Shown here: positions 35,644-44,894 of the stretch, in pieces
How positions within the stretch are numbered: position 1 is the stretch's first letter
Layout: each line of letters begins with the position of its first letter
Assembly: GCA_012514535.1 (NCBI GenBank)
Contig: JAAZAA010000060.1
Coordinates: forward strand, 1-64,000
Direction of reading: 5' to 3'
DNA length: 64,000 nucleotides
Origin: Myxococcales bacterium
Lineage (GTDB): Bacteria; Myxococcota_A; Polyangia; Polyangiales; Polyangiaceae
Notes under the pieces: generated by a model
The model's database searches: none
What the model saw: only the letters and a program-made list of their open reading frames with translations
What the model was told of the DNA's origin: nothing
Made by a program: the position numbers and the translations under genes

Positions 35644-37473
35644 ATGTGCGGAATCGTTGGCTACGTCGGTGAGCGTCGGGTCGCCCCCGTGCTGCTCGAC
35701 GGTCTCAAGCGGCTCGAGTACCGCGGGTACGACTCCGCGGGCATCGTCGTCCACGACGGGGAGAGCCTGCGCATCGCGCGCGCCGTGGGCAAGCTCGACA
35801 ACCTCGCCCAGGCCATCGAGGCTCGTGAGTTGCCCGGTTGCATGGGGCTCGGGCACACGCGCTGGGCGACCCACGGGCGCCCCACGGAGACGAACGCCCA
35901 CCCGCACCAGGTCGACGGCGTCGCGGTGGTGCACAACGGCATCATCGAGAACCACCTCCAGCTCAAGCGGGAGCTCGAAGCCGACGGAGTGAAGTTCCAG
36001 AGCGACACCGACACGGAGATCGTCGCTCACCTCGTTCGGGGCGCGCTGCGCGACAGCCCATCCCTGTGGGAGGCGGTGCGGAAGGCACTCGGGAAGATCC
36101 GGGGCGCCTACGCTCTGGCCGTCGTGTGTCGCGAGGAGCCGGGCACGATCGTCGTGGCCAAGAACGCGTGTCCCCTCGTGCTCGGGTTCGGGGCGGGGGA
36201 GGTGCTCTGCGCGAGCGACATCCCGGCGTTGCTCAGCTACACCCGCGACGTCCTGTTCCTCGAGGACGGAGAGATGGCCGAGCTGCGCACGGATCGCGTG
36301 CGTCTGGCCACCGTCGCGGGCGAGAGGGTGGAGCGCGCGCCGCGTCGCATCGATTGGAGCCCGGCCCAGGCGGAGAAGGGCGGCTACAAGCACTTCATGC
36401 TCAAGGAGATCTTCGAGCAGCCGCGGGCCATCGAGGACACCCTGCGCGGCCGCATCGATCTCGAGAGCGCGGATCTGATCGATGCGGAGCTGGGCCTCAC
36501 GCCGGAGGTCGCCCGGAGCATTTCGCGGGTGTACTTCGTCGCCTGTGGAACGAGCCACCATGCGAGCCTCGCCGGCCGCTATTGGATCGAGCAGCTCGCC
36601 CGCGTCTCGGCGCAGTGTGAGCTGGCGAGCGAGGTCCGCTACCGTCGCCCGGTCTTCGGCCCGGGAGACCTGATCGTGGCCGTGAGCCAGTCGGGGGAGA
36701 CGGCGGACACGCTGGCGGCGTTGTTGGCCGCGAAGGAGCAGGGCGCCCACGTGCTGGCCCTCTGCAACGTCCTGGACAGCGCGATCCCGCGAGCGGCAGA
36801 CGGCGCCCTGTACACCCACGCCGGGCCCGAGATCGGCGTCGCTTCCACCAAATGTTTCACCGCGCAGCTCGTGGCGATGCTCATGCTCGCCGTGTACCTG
36901 GGGCGACGACGCGGAGTGTTGGGGCCGGAGGAGACCCGCGACGCTCTGCAGGCCCTGGTCGAGGTGCCCAACGACATGCGGCGCACCCTGGAGCGCGCTG
37001 ACGCCGTACTCGCGGTCGCGCGCAAGTGGCAGCACGCGGAGCACATGTTGTTCCTGGGGCGCGGCCTCGGTTATCCGATCGCTCTGGAGGGGGCGCTGAA
37101 GCTCAAGGAGATCAGCTACGCGCACGCGGAGGGGTACGCCGCCGGCGAGATGAAGCATGGTCCCATCGCGCTCATCGACGACGCCATGCCCGTCGTGGTC
37201 GTCCTGCCCAAGGACACCCACTACGAGAAGACCCTCGGGAACGTCCAGGAGGTGCTGGCGCGCGAAGGACGCGTCATCGCCGTGCTGACGGACGGCGACG
37301 AAGAGGCACCCCGCCTGGTGCACGACGTGCTGACGCTCCCCGAGGTCCCGGAGATCGTCCTGCCGCTGGTGTCGGTCCTCCCGCTGCAGCTGCTCGCCTA
37401 TTACGTCGCCGACTTGAAGGGGACGGACGTCGATCAGCCGCGAAACCTCGCCAAGACGGTGACCGTCGAATAG
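35644..37473 (+). CDS. glmS: Glutamine-fructose-6-phosphate aminotransferase
   Basis: 609 residues from ATG 35644, chosen because the catalytic Cys must be residue 2 (MCGIVGYVGERR). It makes glucosamine-6-phosphate for peptidoglycan and lipopolysaccharide. The glutaminase half has RLEYRGYDSAG, GHTRWATHG and HNGIIENH. The two SIS domains have ACGTSHHASLAG, VSQSGETADTLAAL, GPEIGVASTKCFTAQ, LGRGLGYPIALEGALKLKE, and the end DQPRNLAKTVTVE. No glmS riboswitch was recognised in the ~58-base leader. Confidence 0.97.
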   Translation: MCGIVGYVGERRVAPVLLDGLKRLEYRGYDSAGIVVHDGESLRIARAVGKLDNLAQAIEARELPGCMGLGHTRWATHGRPTETNAHPHQVDGVAVVHNGIIENHLQLKRELEADGVKFQSDTDTEIVAHLVRGALRDSPSLWEAVRKALGKIRGAYALAVVCREEPGTIVVAKNACPLVLGFGAGEVLCASDIPALLSYTRDVLFLEDGEMAELRTDRVRLATVAGERVERAPRRIDWSPAQAEKGGYKHFMLKEIFEQPRAIEDTLRGRIDLESADLIDAELGLTPEVARSISRVYFVACGTSHHASLAGRYWIEQLARVSAQCELASEVRYRRPVFGPGDLIVAVSQSGETADTLAALLAAKEQGAHVLALCNVLDSAIPRAADGALYTHAGPEIGVASTKCFTAQLVAMLMLAVYLGRRRGVLGPEETRDALQALVEVPNDMRRTLERADAVLAVARKWQHAEHMLFLGRGLGYPIALEGALKLKEISYAHAEGYAAGEMKHGPIALIDDAMPVVVVLPKDTHYEKTLGNVQEVLAREGRVIAVLTDGDEEAPRLVHDVLTLPEVPEIVLPLVSVLPLQLLAYYVADLKGTDVDQPRNLAKTVTVE

Positions 37474-37534
37474 AGTGAGGGCGCACTTTTCCGCCCCTTG
37501 ACAGGGTCCCGGTCGGAGTGTTGCCTGAGAGGCC

Positions 37535-38323
37535 ATGCGCGGTCCCTTTGCGTCGATGAGCCCCTGGAGCAGGGCGAGCCTGTTGTGCGGGTGGGTGATT
37601 TTGGCTGCTTGTGGGGGAGCTTCGCCTCGCCCGGAGACGGCGGACGCCGACGAGGCGAGCGCCGAGGTGGCCGACGCCGAGGAGTTGGACGACGCGGGCG
37701 CCGAGTCGAAGGACGAGGAGGATGCGGTCGTCGCGCAGCTGCCCACGGAGTGTCACGGGAGCGGCGACGTGTGCCTGCCCGATCCGAAGTGGGTGAAGCG
37801 GCTGTGCAACGACGTGTACCCGAACGTGGCGTTGCACCTGTTCCGAGAGGGTAGCCCCTGGACGCGCGGGTACGCGACCCGCAAGGTGAAGGCGTGGAAC
37901 GCGTCGGGCGGCGCTACCAGCGGTGAGGAGTGGGTGGCCTTCGACGAGGAGGTGATCCTGCTGTACGCCCGCAACTCCAACCTCGGTGGGATGCAGGTGA
38001 GCGGCGCCTCCGGCGGATACGATGCCCTGCGTTGGGATGGCTCCTGCGTGACGTTCTCCGGCGAGGAGGTCACGACTCGCCCGCCCCCCAAGGCCAAGCA
38101 TGGACGCGTCGACTGGCGGTATCTCGAGGCGCCCATCCAGGAGGCCTTGCGGACGGACGACGCGGTGAACACGGCGTACCGAGCCCGACGCCAGGAGTGC
38201 AAAGGAGCCTTCAGCGGCGCCGTGACGAAGAAGTGCGTGCAGGCGGACGAGGCGCTCGTCGGCTCGATCATCGCGGCGGTGCGCGGCGGCATCTCCTTGC
38301 CACAGCCCACCAAGCTCCCCTGA
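37535..38323 (+). CDS. Hypothetical lipoprotein
   Basis: 262 residues. A signal (SLLCGWVILAAC) ends in a lipobox at Cys26. An acidic Ala/Glu/Asp-rich linker of about 40 residues follows. The folded part begins LPTECHGSGDVCLPD and contains four more Cys (PKWVKRLCNDVYPNVALHLFR, EEVILLYARNSNLGGM, RWDGSCVTFSG). No catalytic family is recognised. A perfect TTGACA sits at 37498-37503 but the -10 position is poor. It ends facing the solute-binding-like gene. Confidence 0.8.
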   Translation: MRGPFASMSPWSRASLLCGWVILAACGGASPRPETADADEASAEVADAEELDDAGAESKDEEDAVVAQLPTECHGSGDVCLPDPKWVKRLCNDVYPNVALHLFREGSPWTRGYATRKVKAWNASGGATSGEEWVAFDEEVILLYARNSNLGGMQVSGASGGYDALRWDGSCVTFSGEEVTTRPPPKAKHGRVDWRYLEAPIQEALRTDDAVNTAYRARRQECKGAFSGAVTKKCVQADEALVGSIIAAVRGGISLPQPTKLP

Positions 38324-38388
38324 ACCGCACGGGCGGCGCTGCAGGGGCGCTCATTCGAAGGCGCTCGGCGCGCGCCGCGCAGCGAGGC

Positions 38389-39723
38389 TCAGGGACGCGC
38401 GTAGACTTCACCCAGCTGCCAGCGATCCAGGCCGACGAAGGTGTCCAGGTGGGCGCCGCGCAGGCGCAGAGCACCGACCACCCCGAGCGGCAGGCGACGG
38501 GTGACACCGCCGTAAGGTTCCCGCGAGCTGAAGGACGACGTCGTGACGAGCTGTCCGCCGGTGGCGACCGACGCCGCCGTGAGCAGGGCTCGGGCATCGT
38601 CGCCGGGTTCGGTGCCGATGACGCGCACGAAGTCGAGCAGGAGTCCGTAGTCGCCCGTCGTGCGTTTCGCCAGCAAGGTCGCGCTGGGGACGGGGCTCAC
38701 GGTGATGCCGCTGCCGCCTCCGCCGAGGGCCTCCGTCAGGGCGCGGGCGATGGCGAGGAGCTGGGGCGTTCGTGCGTCGACGAGGAGCTCGGTGGCGGGA
38801 CCGCGCCAGGGGCGTGGCGCAGCGGGCGTGGCGCTGGGGACAGTCAGTCCGAGCGCCGAGAGGCTACCGAGAGGGCTCTCGTCGAGAACGGTCTGCGCGA
38901 CGCCTGGCGCCGCCCAGGGGCCCAGCTGACGTCCCGTCGCCATCACGACCCAGCCCAGCGTCCCTGCGTCCAGCTGTCGCGCCTGGCGACGGGCTCGATG
39001 CAGGCCGCTCGCGAGCCAACCCAGGTCCGCCTCACTCGCCTCGAAGGCGCGGAGGGCCGCCGCGAGGTCGGGGCTACGTCGGGCGTCGATGGCGTCGAGG
39101 AACCCGCCGCCGCGCGCCGCGTGAGCGTTGCGTCGCAGGACCAAACCGCTGGTCGTCGGCGTGCAGGCGAAGGGACCGGTGCCGTCGGGGCGTCGCGGCT
39201 GGAAGCCTCGGGGCACCACGGCGGTGAGTGGGCTCGCGAGGGCTCGGGCGAGATCCTGGGGCTCGCCCCGCGGAAACAGGACGCCGCCCGGACGTCCGGC
39301 GACCCGCTTCGGCACACCGAAGGGGTGCAACAGCAACCGCGCGCCGCCACGGCTGGCTCGTTGGAGGCTGAGCTCGAGATCGGCTGCCTCCAGGGAGCGC
39401 CCCGCCGCGGTCTTCAAGCCCGCGCGGAGCATCACCCGCAGCCCGTTCGGCGTCGACTCCGGGAGCCCGTCGGCGAGGGTGGCGTAGGGGCGGCCCTTGT
39501 CGTCCACGGCGTAGAGCGAGTCGAAGAGCGCGCCACCGAGCACGGCGGCGTCGAGGTCGAAGAGATCGTGAGGATCGACGCCCTCCAGCGCGAAGGGTAG
39601 ATGCAGGCGCAAGGTGCCGCCGTAGGGCGTGCGCCCGCGCGCGTGGACCGCGCTCGGCGTGAGGAAGGGCGCGGCGCAGAGCGCCGCGGCCAGGACGCGG
39701 AGCACCTCGCGTCGGCTGCTCAT
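38389..39723 (-). CDS. Tat-exported solute-binding-protein (SBP_bac_5)-like
   Basis: 444 residues from ATG 39723. The N-terminus has a twin-arginine signal (SRREVLRVLAAALCAAP). The rest is in the style of family 5 periplasmic binding proteins: YGGTLRLHLPFALEGVDPHDL, GALFDSLYAVDDKGRPYATLADGLPE, then lobes with RPDGTGPFACTP. Length is shorter than the usual 500+. No permease or ATPase genes are nearby, so it may be an orphan receptor. Its start overlaps the stop of the upstream gene (ATGA, 39720-39723). Confidence 0.8.
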   Translation of the reverse strand: MSSRREVLRVLAAALCAAPFLTPSAVHARGRTPYGGTLRLHLPFALEGVDPHDLFDLDAAVLGGALFDSLYAVDDKGRPYATLADGLPESTPNGLRVMLRAGLKTAAGRSLEAADLELSLQRASRGGARLLLHPFGVPKRVAGRPGGVLFPRGEPQDLARALASPLTAVVPRGFQPRRPDGTGPFACTPTTSGLVLRRNAHAARGGGFLDAIDARRSPDLAAALRAFEASEADLGWLASGLHRARRQARQLDAGTLGWVVMATGRQLGPWAAPGVAQTVLDESPLGSLSALGLTVPSATPAAPRPWRGPATELLVDARTPQLLAIARALTEALGGGGSGITVSPVPSATLLAKRTTGDYGLLLDFVRVIGTEPGDDARALLTAASVATGGQLVTTSSFSSREPYGGVTRRLPLGVVGALRLRGAHLDTFVGLDRWQLGEVYARP

Positions 39724-41084
39724 CGGAGCACCCAGAGCTGATCTCCTGCGGCGACGGCCAGCGGTGCGAGCCCGGCGCCCGACCAGGGGCACACCGCGAT
39801 GGCCTGGATGTCCGTCAGGGGCAGCTCGTAGCGGCGCACGAGGCGACCGCTCGGCTCCCAGCTGTCGACGCGGAGGCTGTCCGCGCGCGGATCGAGGCTG
39901 GCTCGTCCGGAGATGACCTCCAGGACGCCGTCTCCGTCGAGATCGCCGAGGGCCACCTGGGCCCCCACGTCCGGCACCTCCGTGCGCCGCCCGGCGTCAT
40001 CGACGAGCCACGCGCTCGAGGAGCCGGTGGGGCGCAGCAAGAACACCCGTCCCGCCGAACCGTCCCGCCGCACGAGCACCGTCGACGCGTAGGCGTCGAG
40101 CCCCTGCTCGAGCGCGGCCTCCGGCACAGGTGGCGGCTCCAGGGGGGCGGCCTCTCCGAAGCACGGAGTGGGCGTCGCGCCGGCGGCGGTCGCCGTCAGC
40201 GGCGCGCAACCGCCGTCGGGCCACGGGAGCGCGCGGGGCTCCTCCGCCACCACCGCGAGCTCTCCGTCGAGGCGGAGCGCTCGTTGACGATCGCTGGAGC
40301 CCACGTCGAGCCAGCGATCCAGGATCCGCGCCGCGGCCAGGGGGGCCCGCAGAGGAGCCGCAGCGACGGGCGACAGATCGCGCCAGCTGCGTTCGGCCTC
40401 CCGCACCAGCGTTCCCTTCACGAGTCGTCCGGCGCTGACGCGGTGGCGCCCGACGAGCACGATCCGATCGCCGGCGTCTTCCCCGAAGGCGCCGCAAGCG
40501 AGCGACAACACGGGGCGCTCCGGGAGCGGCGCGGAGCTCTTCTCACTGATCACCAACGGCGGCCTCGGCAAGAAGGAGCGGATCTCCGCGTCGGCGCGCC
40601 GCTGGGCGTGGGCGTGACGCAGGGGGCCGGTCGACGGTGCCTTCACCCGATCCCAGAAGGCCCGTGCCTCGACGTAGACGTCCGCCGTCACATGGAGAGT
40701 TCCCTGGCGCAGCTCGGGGGCGAGATACAGGAGAGCGCCCGTGCGGCTCGCCAAGCGGCGGGCCTCGGAGAGGGACACTGGCGTGGGGTGCAGCTGCAGT
40801 CCCGAGCCCAGCGCGCCACCCATCACGCGCACGAGCCGCTCGGCGAGCTCGCTGGCGCGCTCGAGGGGGACGTCGGCGCGGATCGGGGCGGTCGCGACCA
40901 GGGTGTTCCCCGTGAGCTCGAGCTGACGCCCCAGCTCGCAGCCGAGCTCGCTCAGAGCGCTCCGCTCACCTTGTGGGCAGGGGTGATCACTCGGGGAACT
41001 TTGTGCTCCGTGAGCGGGCGCGGCGCTCCCCAGCGCGATCGCGCACGCGGCGAGGAGGAGTGTGGGGAGGGCTGGACGGCGCAT
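39720..41084 (-). CDS. Exported protein with FG-GAP/VCBS-like repeat at C-terminus
   Basis: 454 residues from ATG 41084. The signal peptide (LPTLLLAACAIALGSAAPAHGA) is clear. The first half is helical and Cys-containing; the second half has beta-strand repeats, including a Ca-binding-like VALGDLDGDGVLEVISG, at about 395. No recognised enzyme motif. Ribosome site is weak. It is coupled to the solute-binding-like gene by a four-base overlap, so they are likely made together. Confidence 0.78.
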   Translation of the reverse strand: MRRPALPTLLLAACAIALGSAAPAHGAQSSPSDHPCPQGERSALSELGCELGRQLELTGNTLVATAPIRADVPLERASELAERLVRVMGGALGSGLQLHPTPVSLSEARRLASRTGALLYLAPELRQGTLHVTADVYVEARAFWDRVKAPSTGPLRHAHAQRRADAEIRSFLPRPPLVISEKSSAPLPERPVLSLACGAFGEDAGDRIVLVGRHRVSAGRLVKGTLVREAERSWRDLSPVAAAPLRAPLAAARILDRWLDVGSSDRQRALRLDGELAVVAEEPRALPWPDGGCAPLTATAAGATPTPCFGEAAPLEPPPVPEAALEQGLDAYASTVLVRRDGSAGRVFLLRPTGSSSAWLVDDAGRRTEVPDVGAQVALGDLDGDGVLEVISGRASLDPRADSLRVDSWEPSGRLVRRYELPLTDIQAIAVCPWSGAGLAPLAVAAGDQLWVLR

Positions 41085-41254
41085 GGTAGGATGGTTTTTT
41101 AGCAGGTGCGGCGCGAGCCGGTCACGGCGACTCGATCCTGTGTTACTCAGTCGACCAACGCGGAATGTCTCGCTCCGGTCGCTCTCGATGGTTCGTCGTT
41201 TTCGATGAGCGCGCCGCCCAAGACCAGGGGCCGCGCGCGTCCGCGGGGAGCCCC

Positions 41255-41968
41255 GTGGCCCGAAACCCGCAGGTCGCTCGATCCCGGAAGGGCAAGGGGG
41301 CGCTGTTGGCGGGGGTGGTCCTGGCGACCCTAGGCCTGCGCGCGCCGGCTGCAAACGCCCAGTGCGTCGACGAAGCCCTCAAGGAGCAGCTCATCGGCAA
41401 ACGCGCGTACCGGGGCGTCGTCGAGCGCAAGATCCGCAAGTCGCTGCGGCATGAGCTAGCCCCGATGGCAGGCTGGTACGCGGGGGACGTCTCCGACGGC
41501 GCTCCCGTCTACGGCGGCGCCTACACGTTCCACTTCACCGAGGACGTGGGCCTCGAGGCCAGCTACCTCCGCACGCAGCAGCGGTTCGTCTTCCTCGAGA
41601 GCATCGTCGACTCGAACCAGGGCCTCATCCAGATCACCGCCCCCGAGACGGAGGTGCTCCAGTATTTCATGGGCAACCTCGTGTGGTCGCTGGCCTACGG
41701 AAAGGTGCGCTGGATGGGGGGCGCGATAGGGCGCTACGACTTCCACGTCGCCCTCGGCGCGGGTGTGGCCGTGGAGCCTGGAGAACGCGGCCTGGCGGGC
41801 TCGATCGGCTTCGGCATGAAGTTCTACCTGACCGAGTGGCTCGCGCTCCGGCTCGACGTGCGCGACCAGATCCGTCAGATGCAGCGGGAGCGCCTCGGCA
41901 TCGAGCGGATCGTGAACGACGTCACCGTGCTCGGCGGCTTGGGGGTCTTCCTTCCCTTCCAGAACTGA
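41255..41968 (+). CDS. Outer-membrane beta-barrel-domain protein
   Basis: 237 residues from GTG 41255, which has GGGGAG four bases upstream and gives a proper signal peptide (GALLAGVVLATLGLRAPAANA); an in-frame ATG at 41165 would put 30 extra residues ahead of it. The mature part has barrel-type strands alternating aromatic and polar residues (GGAYTFHFTEDVGLEASYL, RWMGGAIGRYDFHVALGAGV, GMKFYLTEWLALRLDVRD) and ends VFLPFQN with a terminal aromatic. This is the outer-membrane beta-barrel family common in myxobacteria. It precedes a secreted protein and a TPR protein on the same strand. Confidence 0.82.
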   Translation: MARNPQVARSRKGKGALLAGVVLATLGLRAPAANAQCVDEALKEQLIGKRAYRGVVERKIRKSLRHELAPMAGWYAGDVSDGAPVYGGAYTFHFTEDVGLEASYLRTQQRFVFLESIVDSNQGLIQITAPETEVLQYFMGNLVWSLAYGKVRWMGGAIGRYDFHVALGAGVAVEPGERGLAGSIGFGMKFYLTEWLALRLDVRDQIRQMQRERLGIERIVNDVTVLGGLGVFLPFQN

Positions 41969-42035
41969 GCTCCGCGGTCGCCGCCCGAGGCGGCCTGTTC
42001 CCCGCCTCTCGTCCTTACTGTAATCTGCCGGGGTC

Positions 42036-42824
42036 ATGGTCGACGGTACCCGCGTGGTGGCACTCCTCCTGGCCCTTGCCGTGACCTCGCCCGTGGTGGC
42101 GGCGCCCGCCAGCGGGAAGGCTCCCCCCACGAAGGCCGCCAGCGCGAAGACCGCCAGCGCGAAGAAGGAACCCCGCCCGGCCGCGCGAGGGGAGGAAGCT
42201 CCTCGCGCAGAGGCAGAGAGCGGGGAGGAGTGGATCGACAAGGGTGAGGCGACGGCTCCCGGGGGACGCGCGCCCGATCCGGAGTTCGGCGATCCGCCGG
42301 AGGTGACCGCGGGCGAGCCCCAAGAGCGTCCGTCCCCCCTGACGCCGCCTCCAGAAGAGATGCCAGGGCGCCCCGGAGACCCGCCACCGGACCTGGATCG
42401 TTTGCTGAGCGAGCTCGTCGCGTTGCGGGCGCGGGTCGATGGGCTCACCTCGACCCTGTACGAGAGCAAGCTCCAGATCCGCCTCGACGCGGATGGGGAA
42501 GAGACGCGCATCCTGTCCCTCGTCGTCACCGTCGATGGCGGGGTCGTGTACAGCGCGCCCGCGAACTTCGTCGGCGCGGACGGGATCACCGTGTACGAGC
42601 ACGCGGTCGCTCCGGGGCGGCACGTGATCGGCGTGGAGGTGGAGCGCGCTCACCCCGGCTCGTCAGGGCATCGCTCCTGGCAAGCCACCCGGTACACCGT
42701 CGAGGTCCCGGAGAGGCGCACGCTCGCGGCGCGGATCGAGGTGGAGGACGATTCGTCGGTGGAGCTCACCTCGGGCAAGTATCGGGGCATCGCCACCATG
42801 AGGGTCGAGGTCCTCGCCCCGTGA
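42036..42824 (+). CDS. Secreted protein with Ala/Lys-rich linker and beta domain
   Basis: 262 residues. Signal (VALLLALAVTSPVVAAP), then a Lys/Ala/Pro-rich stretch, then a short helix (LSELVALRARVDGLTSTLYESK) and a beta-rich domain of ~100 residues (LSLVVTVDGGVVYSAPANFV, AVAPGRHVIGVEVERAHPG). No family is recognised; the domain looks like a PEGA-like or immunoglobulin-like sandwich. A TGTAAT -10-like motif (42019-42024) lies just 12 bases before the ATG. Its stop overlaps the next gene's GTG (GTGA). Confidence 0.75.
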   Translation: MVDGTRVVALLLALAVTSPVVAAPASGKAPPTKAASAKTASAKKEPRPAARGEEAPRAEAESGEEWIDKGEATAPGGRAPDPEFGDPPEVTAGEPQERPSPLTPPPEEMPGRPGDPPPDLDRLLSELVALRARVDGLTSTLYESKLQIRLDADGEETRILSLVVTVDGGVVYSAPANFVGADGITVYEHAVAPGRHVIGVEVERAHPGSSGHRSWQATRYTVEVPERRTLAARIEVEDDSSVELTSGKYRGIATMRVEVLAP

Positions 42825-44854
42825 GGTCGCTCGCTGCGTGGTCCTGGCTGGGGATCGTGCTCTGCGTGGCGCCCGTCGCTGCGGCGACGGAGGGGCCGTC
42901 CGTCGCTGCGCCGTCCTCTGGCGCGGAGCCGCCTGCTGGGGCGGAGCCGTCTGCTGGCTCGGAGGCGCAGGCCGCCGAGCGCGGGGACTCGGCGCCCCAC
43001 CTCGGTCTGCGTGCTTACGAGGAGGCGCTCGCGGCGCGCAAGCTCGCGCCCACGCAGCCCCTCAGCGCAGAACGTCTCCGCGCGGAGCTGGCGCAGGCGG
43101 AGGCGTCCCTGCTGGCGGGGCGCGTGGCGGAGGCCATCGCCGCCGCGGCTGCCCTGGTCGAGAGCAAGCGCTTCGAGCCGTTTCGAGAAGGGCCGGAGGG
43201 GCGCGGCCTGCGCTTTGTGCTCGGGGACGCGCTCGGGCGCGCCGGAGCCGATGAGCTCGCGATCGCCTACCTGGGACCGCTGACACAGGGCGACGACGTT
43301 TCCGCGCGGCGCGCCGTGCGGGCGCTCGTCGATCATGGCCTCGAGAGCGGCGATCCGGCGCGCTTCCTCGAGCCCGTCCGGGGGCACGAGCAGCGGCTCC
43401 CCGAAGAGCTGCGGGGGGACGTGGCCTACGCCCGCGGGCGGGCCCACGAGCGCGCGGGACGGGCGGCAGAGGCGCTGGGAGAGCTCCGCCAGGTGGGCCC
43501 TCGCTCGCGCTTCTGGGCGCAGGCGACGTACCTCAGCGGGCTCATCGAGGCGGAGCGGGGCCGGCTGTCCCAGGCGGAGGAGCTCTTCTGTCGGGTCGCT
43601 GATCCGAAGCTCACCCCGAAGGAGGCGCCGCTCTTCGGGGGTGCAGACTTCTTCGAAGTGCGGGATCTGGCGCGCCTGGGCCTGGGGCGCGTCGCCCACG
43701 AGACGTACCGCTTCGACGACGCGCAGTATTACTACTATCTCGTCCCCAAGGACTCGCGTTACCTCCCGGAGGCGCTCTACGAGGCGGCGACGACCCGCTA
43801 CGAAGCGAAGGATCACCGAGGAGCGCGCGAGTACCTGGACGAGCTCGTCGCGTCGAGGCGGTCTCACCCCTACGAGGACGAGCGCTTCATCCTCGACGCC
43901 TACGTCGATTTGGCGACCTGCGACTTCGACGCGGCCGAGAAAAAGCTCCAGGCCTTCTCGAAGAACTACGCCCCCGTCCACGACGCCGCGCGCCGGCTGT
44001 TGCGCGATCCGACAGCGATGCGGCGGCTCCTCGAGAGCGCCTCGGGGGTCGGAGATCCGCGCCTCGCGAACCTGGGGATCGACGCCACGATCGCGCGCCG
44101 GCTGGTCGCGCTGCTGCGCGTCGACGAGGGACAGCAGCGCCTGCAGCGGCGTCTGCACCGCCTCGAGCGACACGTCGCTGGGCTCGATCGGCTCGAACAG
44201 GATCTGCTCGCCGCGCGGGCGCTGTTGGGGGGGAAGCGGGAGAGCGGAGCCGTGGTGACGCAGAACGCCGAGGGGCTCGGCGCGAGCGACGCGGATCGCC
44301 TGGCCCGCGTGGAGGCACAGGCGGCCGAGGTCGGACGCCTACTGCGCGAAGCGGAGGCGTCGCGGAAGGTTCCGAAGAGCGAGATCGAGCAGCTCCGGGG
44401 TGAGCTCGAGGCGCTGGTGCTGCAGGCGCGTCGAGCGCGCACGTCCGCCGCGCCCGCCACGGAGGTGTCGGCGGGAGGCGGGGACGAAATTGGGGCGCGG
44501 CTCGGGGACGATCTGGAGCGTCTCCGAGCGCTCCGGGCGGAGGCGTCGAAGACGCGAGCGGAGCTGGAGCGAGCGGCGGAGGCGGGGGCGCGCGAGGTGT
44601 TGCGCCGGTTGGAGCGGCGGCTCGAGCGGCTGCTCCGGCGCGCTCGGATGGGGCGCATCGAGCTCGTGCTCGGCAAGAAGAGGGCCCTCGAGGTGGAGAT
44701 CGAGGCCCTGTCCCAGGGGCTGTTGCCGCCGAGCATGGTCGACTCCCTCGACGTGGCTCGCTACCTCCGGGACGACGAGGAGTACTGGCCCGACGACGGC
44801 GAGGACTGGGCCGACGAGTACGTCGGCGGGGAAGGGCTCCGGGAGTCCCGTTGA
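42821..44854 (+). CDS. Periplasmic TPR protein, GltC-like architecture
   Basis: 677 residues from a GTG at 42821. A signal peptide (GIVLCVAPVAAA) precedes an acidic linker and a set of TPR helices (AYLGPLTQGDDVSARRAVRAL, ALGELRQVGPRSRFWAQATY, AQYYYYLVPKDSRYLPEALY). The C-terminal half is a long coiled coil ending in the acidic, aromatic DDEEYWPDDGEDWADEYV. Together with the barrel and secreted protein upstream it mirrors outer-membrane modules of myxobacterial gliding and spore-coat systems, where a TPR protein (GltC/NfsC) accompanies barrels. That is inference from architecture; no Glt-specific residue was checked. Confidence 0.8.
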   Translation: MRSLAAWSWLGIVLCVAPVAAATEGPSVAAPSSGAEPPAGAEPSAGSEAQAAERGDSAPHLGLRAYEEALAARKLAPTQPLSAERLRAELAQAEASLLAGRVAEAIAAAAALVESKRFEPFREGPEGRGLRFVLGDALGRAGADELAIAYLGPLTQGDDVSARRAVRALVDHGLESGDPARFLEPVRGHEQRLPEELRGDVAYARGRAHERAGRAAEALGELRQVGPRSRFWAQATYLSGLIEAERGRLSQAEELFCRVADPKLTPKEAPLFGGADFFEVRDLARLGLGRVAHETYRFDDAQYYYYLVPKDSRYLPEALYEAATTRYEAKDHRGAREYLDELVASRRSHPYEDERFILDAYVDLATCDFDAAEKKLQAFSKNYAPVHDAARRLLRDPTAMRRLLESASGVGDPRLANLGIDATIARRLVALLRVDEGQQRLQRRLHRLERHVAGLDRLEQDLLAARALLGGKRESGAVVTQNAEGLGASDADRLARVEAQAAEVGRLLREAEASRKVPKSEIEQLRGELEALVLQARRARTSAAPATEVSAGGGDEIGARLGDDLERLRALRAEASKTRAELERAAEAGAREVLRRLERRLERLLRRARMGRIELVLGKKRALEVEIEALSQGLLPPSMVDSLDVARYLRDDEEYWPDDGEDWADEYVGGEGLRESR

Positions 44855-44894
44855 GAGCGTGGCGGGGCCTCCGCGGCCCCGCCGACGCGTGGCT

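Noticed and set aside
37498..37526. TTGACA followed at 17 bases by TTGCCT before the lipoprotein gene at 37535
   Set aside because: The -35 is perfect but the -10 is poor, so it is not listed as a promoter.
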